Positions 53,688 to 61,897 of a stretch of 64,000 nucleotides of DNA are shown here, piece by piece (within the stretch, counting starts at the first letter, position 1; the number at the start of each line of letters is the position of its first letter). The translations under genes and the position numbers were made by a program. The DNA comes from Saccharopolyspora sp. SCSIO 74807. Lineage in GTDB: Bacteria; Actinomycetota; Actinomycetes; Mycobacteriales; Pseudonocardiaceae. A model generated the notes under the pieces. The model ran no database searches. It was not told the origin of the DNA and saw only the letters and a list, made by a program, of their open reading frames with translations. The stretch spans positions 1,490,501 to 1,554,500 of the forward strand of contig NZ_CP146100.1 of assembly GCF_037023755.1 (NCBI RefSeq), written 5' to 3'.

Positions 53688-54503
53688 TCAGTTCGTCCAC
53701 CAGCGCTCCAGGACCTGCGCGACGCCGTCCTGGCTGTTGCAGGTGGTGATTTCGTCGGCCACCTCCAGCACACCGGGATGGGCGTTGCGCATGGCGACGC
53801 CGTGACCGACCCAGTCCAGCATCGGAATGTCGTTGGGCATGTCGCCGAAGCCGATCACCGCATCCTGCTCGACGTCGAGCTCGCCCGCCACGAACGCCAG
53901 CCCGCTGGCCTTGTCCACCCCCGGCGAGGACAGCTCGACCGGACCGCCTCCGATCGAGCAGGTCAGGCACAGCCGGGAACCGAGCACGTCGTGCACCGCG
54001 GGAGCCATGTCCGCGCCCCGGTGCTGCTCGTGCAGCACCATCAGCTTCGCCGCGGGCCGGTCGAACAGCTCGTCCGCGCCGGTCACCCGGATGTCCCGGT
54101 TCGGCCACACGCGGTGGAACCCCGCCTCCGCGAGGAATTGATCGTCCACCCGGTCCCGGGCGCGCTCGGTGGAGCGCTCCACCGCGAACGTGCAGCCGGG
54201 CAACGCGTCCCGCAGCTCCCGTGCCGCGTCGCGCAGCCGTTCGGGCGGGATGTCGGTGCTGTGCAGCACGCGGTCGGCCTCGGCGTCGTAGATGACCGCG
54301 CCGTTGGAGCAGACGGCCACGCCCGCGACGCCGAGCCCGTCCACGATCTGCGGCACCCAGCGCGGCGGCCTTCCGGTCACGAGTACGAAAGGGGTGTCCG
54401 CCGCGACCGCGCGCACGGTGCGCGCGGTCCGCTCGCTCACTCGCACCGACGGGTCCAGCAGGGTGCCGTCCAGATCGGATGCGACAAGATCCGGTTTGTT
54501 CAC
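53688..54503 (-). CDS. HAD-superfamily Cof-type phosphatase
   Basis: A 271-residue cytosolic sugar-phosphate phosphatase-like protein. HAD motif I is SDLDGTLLD, motif II VLVTGRPP, the C2-type cap lies in the middle, a lysine is in VDKASGLAFVAGEL (motif III) and motif IV is GFGDMPNDIPML. GTG at 54503 (VNKPDLV). It ends 7 bp from the convergent GT87 gene. Substrate cannot be inferred. Confidence 0.88.
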   Translation of the reverse strand: MNKPDLVASDLDGTLLDPSVRVSERTARTVRAVAADTPFVLVTGRPPRWVPQIVDGLGVAGVAVCSNGAVIYDAEADRVLHSTDIPPERLRDAARELRDALPGCTFAVERSTERARDRVDDQFLAEAGFHRVWPNRDIRVTGADELFDRPAAKLMVLHEQHRGADMAPAVHDVLGSRLCLTCSIGGGPVELSSPGVDKASGLAFVAGELDVEQDAVIGFGDMPNDIPMLDWVGHGVAMRNAHPGVLEVADEITTCNSQDGVAQVLERWWTN

Positions 54504-54662
54504 GCGATCATGCTGGCGAGCCGCAGGTCAGCATTGGTCCGGATTAATCTGTCTTCACCTGAGCGTGTGGATCTTTCCTGAATTGGGCGAAACCGGATCG
54601 AGTTGTGTGCCGGGCCGCGCGGCACGGACCGCATCGGGTCGAACACATCTGGGTAGTACCGA

Positions 54663-54668
54663 TACGGT
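54663..54668 (+). promoter_or_regulatory. Candidate -10 (TACGGT) for leaderless luciferase-like gene
   Basis: TACGGT fits TANNNT and ends 7 nt before the GTG at 54676, which has no ribosome site. Confidence 0.35.
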
Positions 54669-54675
54669 CATCGAT

Positions 54676-55551
54676 GTGCGCGTTGGGATTGTGATACTGC
54701 CCGAACACCGGTGGTGGGCCGCGGAACCGCTGTGGCGGATGGCCGAGGAATACGGCTTCGCCCACGCCTGGACCTACGACCACCTCGGCTGGCGATCGCT
54801 GGTCGACAAACCCTGGTTCGACGCGGTGCCCACGCTCACCGCAGCGGCCACGGTCACCTCCAACATCCGGTTGGGCACGCTGGTCGCCTCGCCCAACTTC
54901 CGGCATCCGGTGCACTTCGCCCGGGAGGTGCTCGCGCTCGACGACGTCTCCGACGGGCGGATCACGCTGGGCATCGGTGCGGGCGGTCCCGGTTTCGACA
55001 CGACGGTGCTCGGCGGGGCGCAACCGGACGCGGGCACCCGCGTGGACCGGTTCGCGGAATTCGTGGAGCTGCTGGACAAGATCCTCACGCAGGACTGCAC
55101 CACCTGGTACGGCGAGCACTACACGGCGGTGGAAGCGCGCCGGGCGCCCGGCTGCGTGCAGATGCCGCGGCTGCCGTTCGTGATCGCTGCGAACGGGACG
55201 CGCAGCATGCGGCTGGCCGCGCGCTTCGGCCGGGGCTGGGTCACCACCGGCCCGGCCGCGGAGGACGACCTCGAAGCCTGGTGGCGCGGGGTGGCCGAGC
55301 TGACCAAGCGGTTCGCGGACACGATGGCCGACGAGGGCCGCGATCCGCAGCGGGTGCAGCGGTACCTGTCCGCGGACGCGGCGCCCGCCTACTCGATGCG
55401 CAGCCTCGAGTACTTCCGCGAGGTGGTGGGACGGGCCGAGGAGCTCGGCTTCACCGACGTGATCACGCACTGGCCGCGCACGGACGAGCCGTACGCGGGA
55501 ACTGAGTCGACCGTGGAGGACATCGCGGCAGAAGTGCTGCCGGAACTGTGA
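54676..55551 (+). CDS. Luciferase-like (LLM) flavin/F420-dependent oxidoreductase
   Basis: A 291-residue TIM-barrel protein. Signposts: VGIVILPEHRW at the start, AHAWTYDHLGW, TSNIRLGTLVASPNFRHPVHFAREV, ITLGIGAGGPGFD and IAANGTRSMRLAARFGRGWVT. The group uses F420 or FMN; the cofactor cannot be told by eye, though F420 is common in this phylum. GTG 54676 begins the barrel; longer frames upstream have no family similarity and overlap the HAD gene. Substrate unknown. Confidence 0.85.
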   Translation: MRVGIVILPEHRWWAAEPLWRMAEEYGFAHAWTYDHLGWRSLVDKPWFDAVPTLTAAATVTSNIRLGTLVASPNFRHPVHFAREVLALDDVSDGRITLGIGAGGPGFDTTVLGGAQPDAGTRVDRFAEFVELLDKILTQDCTTWYGEHYTAVEARRAPGCVQMPRLPFVIAANGTRSMRLAARFGRGWVTTGPAAEDDLEAWWRGVAELTKRFADTMADEGRDPQRVQRYLSADAAPAYSMRSLEYFREVVGRAEELGFTDVITHWPRTDEPYAGTESTVEDIAAEVLPEL

Positions 55552-55695
55552 GTTTCCGGCGGTACCGCCGCATTCGTCCGGATTCTTCGGAACAAGGCCG
55601 CCCGGCGCGCGAATCGGTCCTGATCCCGATTCGCCGTACGGGCGGGTCCACGCGGTCTCCGGGACGAATCGCGGATCACCGCGGCTTCCGACCGG

Positions 55696-56322
55696 TCAAG
55701 CAGCGGAACCGGCATCGCCCAGCAGGGTGGCGCCGACGGCCAGGAATTCCGCGGCCGCATCGGGCGCGACCAGCCGGTGCAGCACGTTCGAGCTGAAGCT
55801 GACGCTGTCGCCGGGCGACAACGTCACCGCGTCCTGCTCGAACTCGATGCGCAGCTGCCCGCTGAGCACGTACAACCAGTCGTGCCCCTCGTGCTGCACC
55901 GGCCGCACCCCGGAACTCGTCGGCGACAACCGGTAGCGGGCCGCGTACATCCCGGGGATCACCGAGCGCGGCGTGAGGACCTGCACCGCGATGTCGCCGT
56001 ACTCGACGGTCGGCACCTCCTCGGCGCGCAGCACGACCGCGGCCGGGCCGGGGGCCTCGTCGGTGAACAACTCCGCCAGCGCGACCTGCAGCGCGTCCGC
56101 CAGCCTGGTCAGCTCCGCCAGCGACGGGGCGACATCGCCCTGCTCCACTCCCGCGAGGTGTTCCTCGCTGAGTTCGGCCCGGCCTGCGAGATCCCGTTGC
56201 GGCAGCTCGCGGGTGGTGCGCAGGCGGCGTATCCGGTCGCCGAGCCCGGTCAGCACACGGCTGTGCGCCGCACCGCGCGATCCGTGCACCTCGTCCGAGT
56301 GATCCGACACGCTCACCACCAT
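55696..56322 (-). CDS. XRE-family regulator with C-terminal cupin
   Basis: A ~208-residue protein with helix-turn-helix domain (GDRIRRLRTTRELPQRDLAGRAELS, EQGDVAPSLAELTRLADAL) and a cupin (VQHEGHDWLYVLSGQLRIEFE, LSPGDSVSFSSNVLHRL). The cupin His residues fit a metal- or ligand-binding pocket. This design is common in regulators of polyamine, amino acid or sugar metabolism. The ATG at 56322 and GTG at 56310 are both possible. It is divergent from the endonuclease III-like gene. Confidence 0.87.
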   Translation of the reverse strand: MVVSVSDHSDEVHGSRGAAHSRVLTGLGDRIRRLRTTRELPQRDLAGRAELSEEHLAGVEQGDVAPSLAELTRLADALQVALAELFTDEAPGPAAVVLRAEEVPTVEYGDIAVQVLTPRSVIPGMYAARYRLSPTSSGVRPVQHEGHDWLYVLSGQLRIEFEQDAVTLSPGDSVSFSSNVLHRLVAPDAAAEFLAVGATLLGDAGSAA

Positions 56323-56410
56323 AAGCGCGCGGCAGGTGCCACGCGCTGCGCTCGTCGCGGTGTGCCCGCTCGCCCGCACGGGTAGACCGGCGCCCGAGGA
56401 GGTGCCAAAG

Positions 56411-57046
56411 ATGTCCGAGCAAGCCACGGCTCGCGCGATCATCCGCGAAGCGGGCACGAGCTACGCCGCGCAAGCAGGTTTCACGCTCACCGACAAGCCC
56501 TCGCAGCTGTACCGGCTGCTGGTGCTGTCGGTGCTGCTGTCCACCCGCATCAAGGCCGAGATCGCGGTCTCCGCCGCCCGTGAACTCGGCGCGTTCCCCA
56601 CCGCCCGCCGGATGCGCGAGGCCACCTGGCAGCAGCGCGTCGACGCGCTCGGCCGCGGCAGCTACGTCCGCTACGACGAGAGCACCGCTACCGCGCTCGG
56701 CAACGGTGCCGATCTGCTGCTCGACAAGTACGGCGGCGACCTGCGCAAGCTCCGCAAGGAAGCGGGCGGGGACGTGCGCCGGATCAAGGAACTGCTGCGC
56801 GAGGTGCCCAACCTCGGCCCGGTCGGCATCGACATCTTCTGCCGCGAAGCGCAGGCGGTGTGGCCGGAACTGCGGCCGTACTTCGACAAGAAGGCACTCT
56901 CCGGCGCGGAGAAGGCGGGGCTGCCGAAGGACGCGGGCCGCCTCGCCGAGCTGGTGGACGCCGCGGACTACGCCCGCTTCTCCGCCGCGCTCGTCCGGAT
57001 CACGCTGGAAAAGGGACTGCTGGAGGAGATCAAGGCCCCGGCCTGA
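56411..57046 (+). CDS. Endonuclease III-like HhH-GPD protein lacking the catalytic lysine and Fe-S cluster
   Basis: A 211-residue all-helical protein with the shape of the HhH-GPD fold (LLVLSVLLSTRIKAEIAVSAARELG; VPNLGPVGIDIF as the hairpin). Endonuclease III has a Lys in L-P-G-V-G-x-K-T-A; here the stretch is LGPVGIDIF, with no Lys. The C-terminal four-Cys iron-sulfur loop is also absent. It is similar to short endonuclease-like proteins often found in actinobacteria whose activity is not established. GAGGAGGTG lies 7 nt before the ATG. Confidence 0.7.
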   Translation: MSEQATARAIIREAGTSYAAQAGFTLTDKPSQLYRLLVLSVLLSTRIKAEIAVSAARELGAFPTARRMREATWQQRVDALGRGSYVRYDESTATALGNGADLLLDKYGGDLRKLRKEAGGDVRRIKELLREVPNLGPVGIDIFCREAQAVWPELRPYFDKKALSGAEKAGLPKDAGRLAELVDAADYARFSAALVRITLEKGLLEEIKAPA

Positions 57047-57055
57047 GCCGGCCGC

Positions 57056-57084
57056 CGTGCTCGGTGACCCGGTCACCGAGCACG
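57056..57084. terminator. Hairpin between endonuclease III-like gene and serS
   Basis: A perfect 13-bp stem CGTGCTCGGTGAC (57056-57068) with GTCACCGAGCACG (57072-57084) and a 3-nt loop. It lies in the short gap between convergent stops, so it can serve both. Confidence 0.8.
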
Positions 57085-57085
57085 T

Positions 57086-58351
57086 TCACGCCACCGGCTC
57101 CAGCACTTCGCGCCCACCGAGGAACGGCCGCAGCGCCTCGGGGACCAGCACCGAACCGTCCGCCTGCTGGTGGTTCTCCAAGATCGCCACGATCCACCGC
57201 GTGGTGGCCAGCGTGCCGTTCAACGTCGAAGCGAACTGGTTCGGCCCCTCCGCCTCGCGGTAGCGGGTGTTGAGCCGCCGCGCCTGGAAGGTGGTGCAGT
57301 TCGAGGTGGAGGTCAGCTCGCGGTAGGCGCCCTGCGAGGGCACCCAGGCCTCGCAGTCGAACTTCCGCGCCGCGCTCGCACCGAGATCACCGGCGGCGAT
57401 GTCCACCACGCGGTACGGCAGCTCGAGCTTGGTGAGCATCTCCTCCTCCCAGGCCAGCAGCCGCTCGTGCTCGGCCCGGGATTCCTGCTCGCGGCAGTAG
57501 ACGAACATCTCCAGCTTGTTGAACTGGTGCACGCGGATGATGCCGCGGGTGTCCTTGCCGTACGAACCGGCTTCCCTGCGGAAGCAGGTCGACCAGCCCG
57601 CGTAGCGCAGCGGGCCGCCGGACAGCTCCAGGATCTCGCCGGCGTGGTAGCCGGCCAGCGGGACCTCCGAGGTGCCGACGAGGTAGGCGTCGTCCTCCTC
57701 CAGCCGGTACACCTCGGTCGAGTGCTCGCCGAGGAAACCGGTGCCGTCCATGATCTCCGGACGCACCAGCACCGGCGGCACGACCAGCGTGAACCCGGCC
57801 GCGGTGGCCTGCGCGGCGGCCATGTTCAGCAGCGCCAGTTCCAGTTGCGCGCCGACGCCGGTGAGGAAGTAGAACCGGGCGCCGGAGACCTTCGCGCCGC
57901 GTTCCATGTCGAACGCGCGCAGCCCCTCGCCCAGCTCCAGGTGGTCCTTGACGTCGAAGTCGAATTCGCGCGGGGTGCCGACGTGCTTGAGCACCGCGAA
58001 GTCGTCCTCACCGCCGTGCGGGGTCTGCGGCTCGACGACGTTGGAGACCTTCTTCTGCGCGGCCAGCAGCTCGTCGTCGGCCGCGCCCTGTTCCGCTTCG
58101 GCTTCCTTGACCTGCGCGGCCAGGTCCTTGGCCCGGGACAGCAGCTGCTCGCGCTCGTCGCCCTGGGCCTTGCCGACCTGCTTGCCGAGCTGCTTCTGCT
58201 CGGCCCGCAACGTGTCCGCGCGGGAGACCGCCGACCTGCGCCGCTCGTCGGCGGAGAGCAGAGCGTCCACCAGTGCCGCGTCCTCACCGCGGGCGCGCTG
58301 CGAAGCGCGCACGGCCTCCGGGTTTTCGCGAAGCGTCTTCAGGTCGATCAC
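57086..58351 (-). CDS. serS: Seryl-tRNA synthetase
   Basis: A 421-residue class II synthetase of usual length. The N-terminal coiled-coil arm (residues ~25-105, Lys/Glu/Gln-rich) binds the tRNA. Motif 2 is in [26 protein letters not shown], motif 3 in the [17 protein letters not shown] stretch. It charges tRNA-Ser in the cytoplasm; the window also has two tRNA-Ser genes. ATG at 58351. Confidence 0.97.
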   Translation of the reverse strand: MIDLKTLRENPEAVRASQRARGEDAALVDALLSADERRRSAVSRADTLRAEQKQLGKQVGKAQGDEREQLLSRAKDLAAQVKEAEAEQGAADDELLAAQKKVSNVVEPQTPHGGEDDFAVLKHVGTPREFDFDVKDHLELGEGLRAFDMERGAKVSGARFYFLTGVGAQLELALLNMAAAQATAAGFTLVVPPVLVRPEIMDGTGFLGEHSTEVYRLEEDDAYLVGTSEVPLAGYHAGEILELSGGPLRYAGWSTCFRREAGSYGKDTRGIIRVHQFNKLEMFVYCREQESRAEHERLLAWEEEMLTKLELPYRVVDIAAGDLGASAARKFDCEAWVPSQGAYRELTSTSNCTTFQARRLNTRYREAEGPNQFASTLNGTLATTRWIVAILENHQQADGSVLVPEALRPFLGGREVLEPVA

Positions 58352-58428
58352 AGCAGGTCAGCCTAGCGGGCCGCACCGGCCAGGGACCGCACGGGTGGCG
58401 GCCGGGCGCCGCGCAGCCGCGGGCGCGG

Positions 58429-58677
58429 TCACGTCGGCTCCGGACTCGCCCTGGACTCGGTCTCGAGCGCCGCCAAGATCCAGTGGTGCACCCGGACGTC
58501 GCGGTACACGACCTCTTCCCGAGCCGGGCGGGACACGCCACGGCGAACGCTGCCGGAAGTCGATCCGGGGGCGTGGTCCCCGGTGAAGTCGACCCGCGAG
58601 GCGGGAACCGCCCGGAAGGTCAGCTCCGCGGCCGCCACGGTGGCGGTCCACGACACTTCCGCGTCGTGCTCGGTCAC
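58429..58677 (-). CDS. Small protein of unknown function, coupled to the repeat protein gene
   Basis: An 82-residue protein. Its GTG at 58677 overlaps the stop of the repeat-protein gene (GTGA), which argues that it is translated. It has a beta-rich start (AEVSWTATVAAAELTFRAVP), a basic middle and VVYRDVRVHHWILAALETESR. No signal peptide. Function unknown; possibly a partner of the repeat protein. Confidence 0.55.
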   Translation of the reverse strand: MTEHDAEVSWTATVAAAELTFRAVPASRVDFTGDHAPGSTSGSVRRGVSRPAREEVVYRDVRVHHWILAALETESRASPEPT

Positions 58678-59732
58678 TCGTCGCTGCGACGACGGCGCGG
58701 TCGCGGCTCCCGGCGAGGGTCCTCGCCGGACCGACCCCCTTTGGGGATCCTCGCGCGCCCCGAACGGCCGCGAGGCTCGCGGGCATCGCCCTCGTCGGTG
58801 CGGCGCCGCGACCTGCCTGCTGCTTCGGTGCCGTCGGATTTGCGTTCGGTGCTGCCTTCGGATCTGCGTTCCGCGCTGCGTTCGGAGCCGCGACCGGCGG
58901 CGCTGCCGGCGGCTCTCCCAACGCCCCGGCCGGCTTCCCCGGCGATGCGGCGAACGCCTCCCGCAGCCCGGCCGACCCGCTCGCCCAGCTCCTCGGCCGT
59001 CCGTCCGGCACTCGCACCGACGCCTTCCGCTGCGCGGCCCGCGCCCGAGCCTGCCTCTTCCGCCGCGCGACCGGCTCCGGCCCCGACGTCATCGACCGCT
59101 CGTCCCGCCCCCGTGCCGACCTCTTCGGCTGCGCGGCCCGCCCCCATGCCGACCTCTTCCACAGCCTGACCCGCTCCCGTGCCGACCTCTTCCACAGCCT
59201 GACCCGCTCCCGTGCCGACCTCTTCCACAGCCTGACCCGCTCCCGTGCCGACCTCTTCCACAGCCTGACCCGCTCCCGTGCCGACCTCTTCCACAGCCTC
59301 ACCGGCACCGGATCCGACATCGCGCAAGGCGGCTCCGGCTCCCCGCGTGATCTGCTCCAGGATCTCCGGATTCCGGTCGATCGTCTGCAACACGCGCTCG
59401 ATGATCGCGGCGACGTTGCCGAGCCGGACCTTCAGCAGCGCCTCCGCCTCCACGCCCTTGATGTCCAGGCCGACCCGCCCCAGCGTCACATCCGCCCCGA
59501 CGTTCAGCCGCAGCAGATCGAGGACCTCCGCCGACAGCGAGACCTTCGCGTGCAGGTCCTCGACTTCCAAGTTGATCTCATCGACCTTCAGCACCGGCAC
59601 GTCGAGCAGCACATCCGGCTCCTGATCACCGGCGCGCTGCTCGTCCGCCGCGCCGGACTCGGGCCGGATTTCGTCCTGCCGCTGCTCGTCCGGGCCGGTG
59701 CCGTCGTCTTGCGGCGCTTGGCTGTAGGGCAT
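58674..59732 (-). CDS. Protein with LEA-like 11-residue repeats
   Basis: A ~352-residue protein. The N-terminus is acidic and disordered; residues ~43-125 form a compact conserved-looking domain (VLLDVPVLKVDEINLEVEDLHAKV, AEVLDLLRLNVGADVTLGRV, KVRLGNVAAIIERVLQTIDRN). It is followed by ~100 residues of 11-residue repeats with consensus V-G-T-G-A-G-Q-A-V-E-E, then a very basic Arg/Ser/Gly tail. The 11-mer periodicity resembles amphipathic LEA or phasin-type helices. The ATG at 59732 (MPYSQAPQ) has GGTGGGA upstream. The basic tail could bind nucleic acid or membrane. Function unknown. Confidence 0.65.
   Translation of the reverse strand: MPYSQAPQDDGTGPDEQRQDEIRPESGAADEQRAGDQEPDVLLDVPVLKVDEINLEVEDLHAKVSLSAEVLDLLRLNVGADVTLGRVGLDIKGVEAEALLKVRLGNVAAIIERVLQTIDRNPEILEQITRGAGAALRDVGSGAGEAVEEVGTGAGQAVEEVGTGAGQAVEEVGTGAGQAVEEVGTGAGQAVEEVGMGAGRAAEEVGTGAGRAVDDVGAGAGRAAEEAGSGAGRAAEGVGASAGRTAEELGERVGRAAGGVRRIAGEAGRGVGRAAGSAAGRGSERSAERRSEGSTERKSDGTEAAGRSRRRTDEGDAREPRGRSGRARIPKGGRSGEDPRREPRPRRRRSDE
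59148..59309 (-). repeat. 33-bp tandem repeat array (four perfect copies plus a fifth degenerate one)
   Basis: A 33-bp unit coding one 11-residue repeat occurs perfectly at 59148-59180, 59181-59213, 59214-59246 and 59247-59279, and imperfectly to ~59309. More diverged units continue leftward to about 58980. Identity at DNA level, including silent positions, points to recent expansion by slippage or recombination. Confidence 0.92.
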
Positions 59733-59849
59733 CGGTCCCACCCCGCTGGCTCGTCGGGGCGTGCCCTCCCCCTTGGCGGAACGCCCCACCAGCCCACGAA
59801 AACACAGTTCAGCGCGGCATGTCGCGCCGGACAGGGGACACCGCGGAGA

Positions 59850-61016
59850 TCAGGAACCCGGGATGCGGTGCGGAACGAACGCGGCCCCGTCGTCCGTGAT
59901 CAGCCCCGCGGTCTCCCGGATGCCCAGGCCCGCCGCGGAGTCGCCGACCACCCAAGCGCCCAGCGCCGGGCGCATCCCGTCGAACTCCGGCAGCGGATCG
60001 AACGCCTGGTAGACGAAGCCTTCCTCGCCGTAGACCCCGCCGGTGTCCAGCTCCCAGCCCGGCGCGACCACGCTGATGTTGTTGCCCTCGCGGCCGAGCC
60101 GCGGTTTGCGCACGTACTCGGTCAGCAGGCCCGGCTGGTCCAGGAAGGTCGGCAGCAGGTTCGGATGGCCCGGGTACATCTCCCACAGCACCGCGAGCAG
60201 CGCCTTGTTCGACAGCAGCATCTTCCACAGCGGCTCGATCCACTGCGTCGCGGGCAGGCTGTGCACCGCGTGCTTGCCGAACTCGTCGTCGACCATCCAC
60301 TCCCAGGGGTAGATCTTGACGGCGGAGCTCATCGGGGATTCTTCGAGGTCGACGAAGCGCTCCAGCAGGCTGTCCCAGCCGATGTCCTCGATGACCAGGC
60401 CGACGGTGTCGATCCCGGCCTCCGCGGCGGTCTCCTGCAGGTACGCGGAGGTGATGTTGTCCTCGCCGCTGGTGTCCGCGCCGGACCAGGTGAAGTGCAC
60501 CTCGTTGGAGGAGAGCTGGTCCTTGATCTCGCCCCAGCGCTCGACCAGCTTCTCGTGCACGGAGTTCCACTGGTCGTCGCCCTCGTGGCACTCGGTCAGC
60601 CAGTGCCACTGCACCACCGCCGCCTCCAGCAGCGAGGTCGGGGTGTCGGCGTTGTACTCCAGCAGCTTCGCCGGGCCGGAGCCGTCGTAGCGCAGGTCGA
60701 ACCGGCCGTAGAGGTGCGGATCGCCGCGCTTCCAGGAATCGGCGATGTGCGGCCAAGCCCATTCCGGGATGCCGAAGTCCTTGAACCGCTCGGTGGTGAT
60801 CACGTGGTCCACCGCGTCCAGGCACATGGACTGCAGCAGTTCGACGTCGGCCTCCAGGGACAGCACCTCGTCCAGGCCGAACTCGTAGTGCACGGCCTCG
60901 TCCCAGTACGGCCGCCGCGATCCGTCGGCGGCGCGGGCCGGCGAGCCGAACACCAGGCCCAGTTCCTCGATCTTGCGCTGCCAGTCCGGCCGTCGTCCGG
61001 TTGTCCTGCGACGCAC
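59850..61016 (-). CDS. Glutathionylspermidine synthase family ATP-grasp protein (YgiC-like)
   Basis: A 388-residue protein related to the synthetase half of E. coli glutathionylspermidine synthase and its homologues YgiC and YjfC. Seen are YWDEAVHYEFGLDEV, GRFDLRYDGSGPAKLLEYNADTPTSLLEA, VEDLEES-type acidic patch, VRKPRLGREGNNI (ATP-binding Lys/Arg region) and FVPHRI at the end. The fold ligates a carboxylate to an amine using ATP; the substrate here is unknown, since glutathione is not the main thiol of actinobacteria. GTG start 3 nt after the stop of the upstream gene, so the two are coupled. Confidence 0.85.
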   Translation of the reverse strand: MRRRTTGRRPDWQRKIEELGLVFGSPARAADGSRRPYWDEAVHYEFGLDEVLSLEADVELLQSMCLDAVDHVITTERFKDFGIPEWAWPHIADSWKRGDPHLYGRFDLRYDGSGPAKLLEYNADTPTSLLEAAVVQWHWLTECHEGDDQWNSVHEKLVERWGEIKDQLSSNEVHFTWSGADTSGEDNITSAYLQETAAEAGIDTVGLVIEDIGWDSLLERFVDLEESPMSSAVKIYPWEWMVDDEFGKHAVHSLPATQWIEPLWKMLLSNKALLAVLWEMYPGHPNLLPTFLDQPGLLTEYVRKPRLGREGNNISVVAPGWELDTGGVYGEEGFVYQAFDPLPEFDGMRPALGAWVVGDSAAGLGIRETAGLITDDGAAFVPHRIPGS

Positions 61017-61019
61017 TCG

Positions 61020-61733
61020 TCAGCTCCCGCTCGTGCCCTTGCTGTTGATGCCGAAACCGCCGCGGGACACGGTCGTTCCCTTGCCGTCCTTGACCGTGGC
61101 GCCGGACGGCTTGTTGAAGTTCGGCGAGTTCACCGTGCCGCCCACCGGCGGGGCCGAGGTGCCGGGCTGGGTGTAGCCGTAGCGGTAGGAGTGGCCCTGC
61201 CCGGGAATCGGCGTGCTGGTGCCGGGGAAGAAGATCGGCATGAACATCATGCCGCCGCCGGTCGGGTAACCGCCCTGGCTGCGCACGTAGTCCTCGTTGC
61301 ACAGCTCCGGACGCTCCACCGTGGTCTGGCCGGGCTGCTGGTCGGCGGCGGCGCAGTACTGCTCGACCGCGTTCTTCTGCTCGCTGTAGGCCGCACCGGA
61401 GTAGAACGCCGACACCAGCGCCACCACGCCCACGGTGACCCCGCCGCCGACCATCACGCGGCGGCGCTTCTGCGTCTTGCGCTCCGCTTCGTCGAGCTCG
61501 CGCTGCTCCTGCTCCTCGCGGCGCTTCTCGGCGGCGACCCGGGCGCGCTGCTCGCTCAGCGTCGGCTCGCGCGGCGTGGCCGTCTCCGCGTCCTGCTGGC
61601 GCACCCGGCCACGCGGCGCGTGCACCTGCTCGGTCGGCTCGTCACCGTTGGTCCCGCCGGTCCGATCAGCGCCGGAGGGCTGCTGTCCGTCGGGGGATTC
61701 GTCCTCGCGCCGTGGTCTGTCCTGCTCAACCAA
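61020..61733 (-). CDS. DUF1190/YgiB-like membrane-anchored protein
   Basis: A 237-residue protein. The polar N-terminal ~90 residues include a charged coiled coil (EKRREEQEQRELDEAERKTQK), then one membrane helix (VMVGGGVTVGVVALVSAFY) and an outer part with two Cys and Gly/Pro-rich sequence. The ending SRGGFGINSKGTSGS recalls the RGGFG motif of E. coli YgiB. YgiB and YgiC genes are neighbours in enterobacteria, as here. TTG at 61733 is used; purine-rich GGGAAGA is upstream. Probably an envelope partner of the ATP-grasp protein. Confidence 0.7.
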   Translation of the reverse strand: MVEQDRPRREDESPDGQQPSGADRTGGTNGDEPTEQVHAPRGRVRQQDAETATPREPTLSEQRARVAAEKRREEQEQRELDEAERKTQKRRRVMVGGGVTVGVVALVSAFYSGAAYSEQKNAVEQYCAAADQQPGQTTVERPELCNEDYVRSQGGYPTGGGMMFMPIFFPGTSTPIPGQGHSYRYGYTQPGTSAPPVGGTVNSPNFNKPSGATVKDGKGTTVSRGGFGINSKGTSGS

Positions 61734-61897
61734 TGGTCTGCCATCTTCCCGTCATCGCCCGCTCCCTGCGGCAACCCTACCCATCGCCGCCCCGGGCAGG
61801 GGATGCAATGCCGCAACGCAACCGGACACGAATCGGTTTCGACACGTTGTCTCGGTACCCGCGCGTGCCCATCGGCCGCCAGGCATGATGTAGCTCG

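Noticed and set aside
59148-59309. Tandem repeats considered as a CRISPR array
   Set aside because: Units are contiguous without spacers, in frame, and encode an 11-residue peptide repeat.
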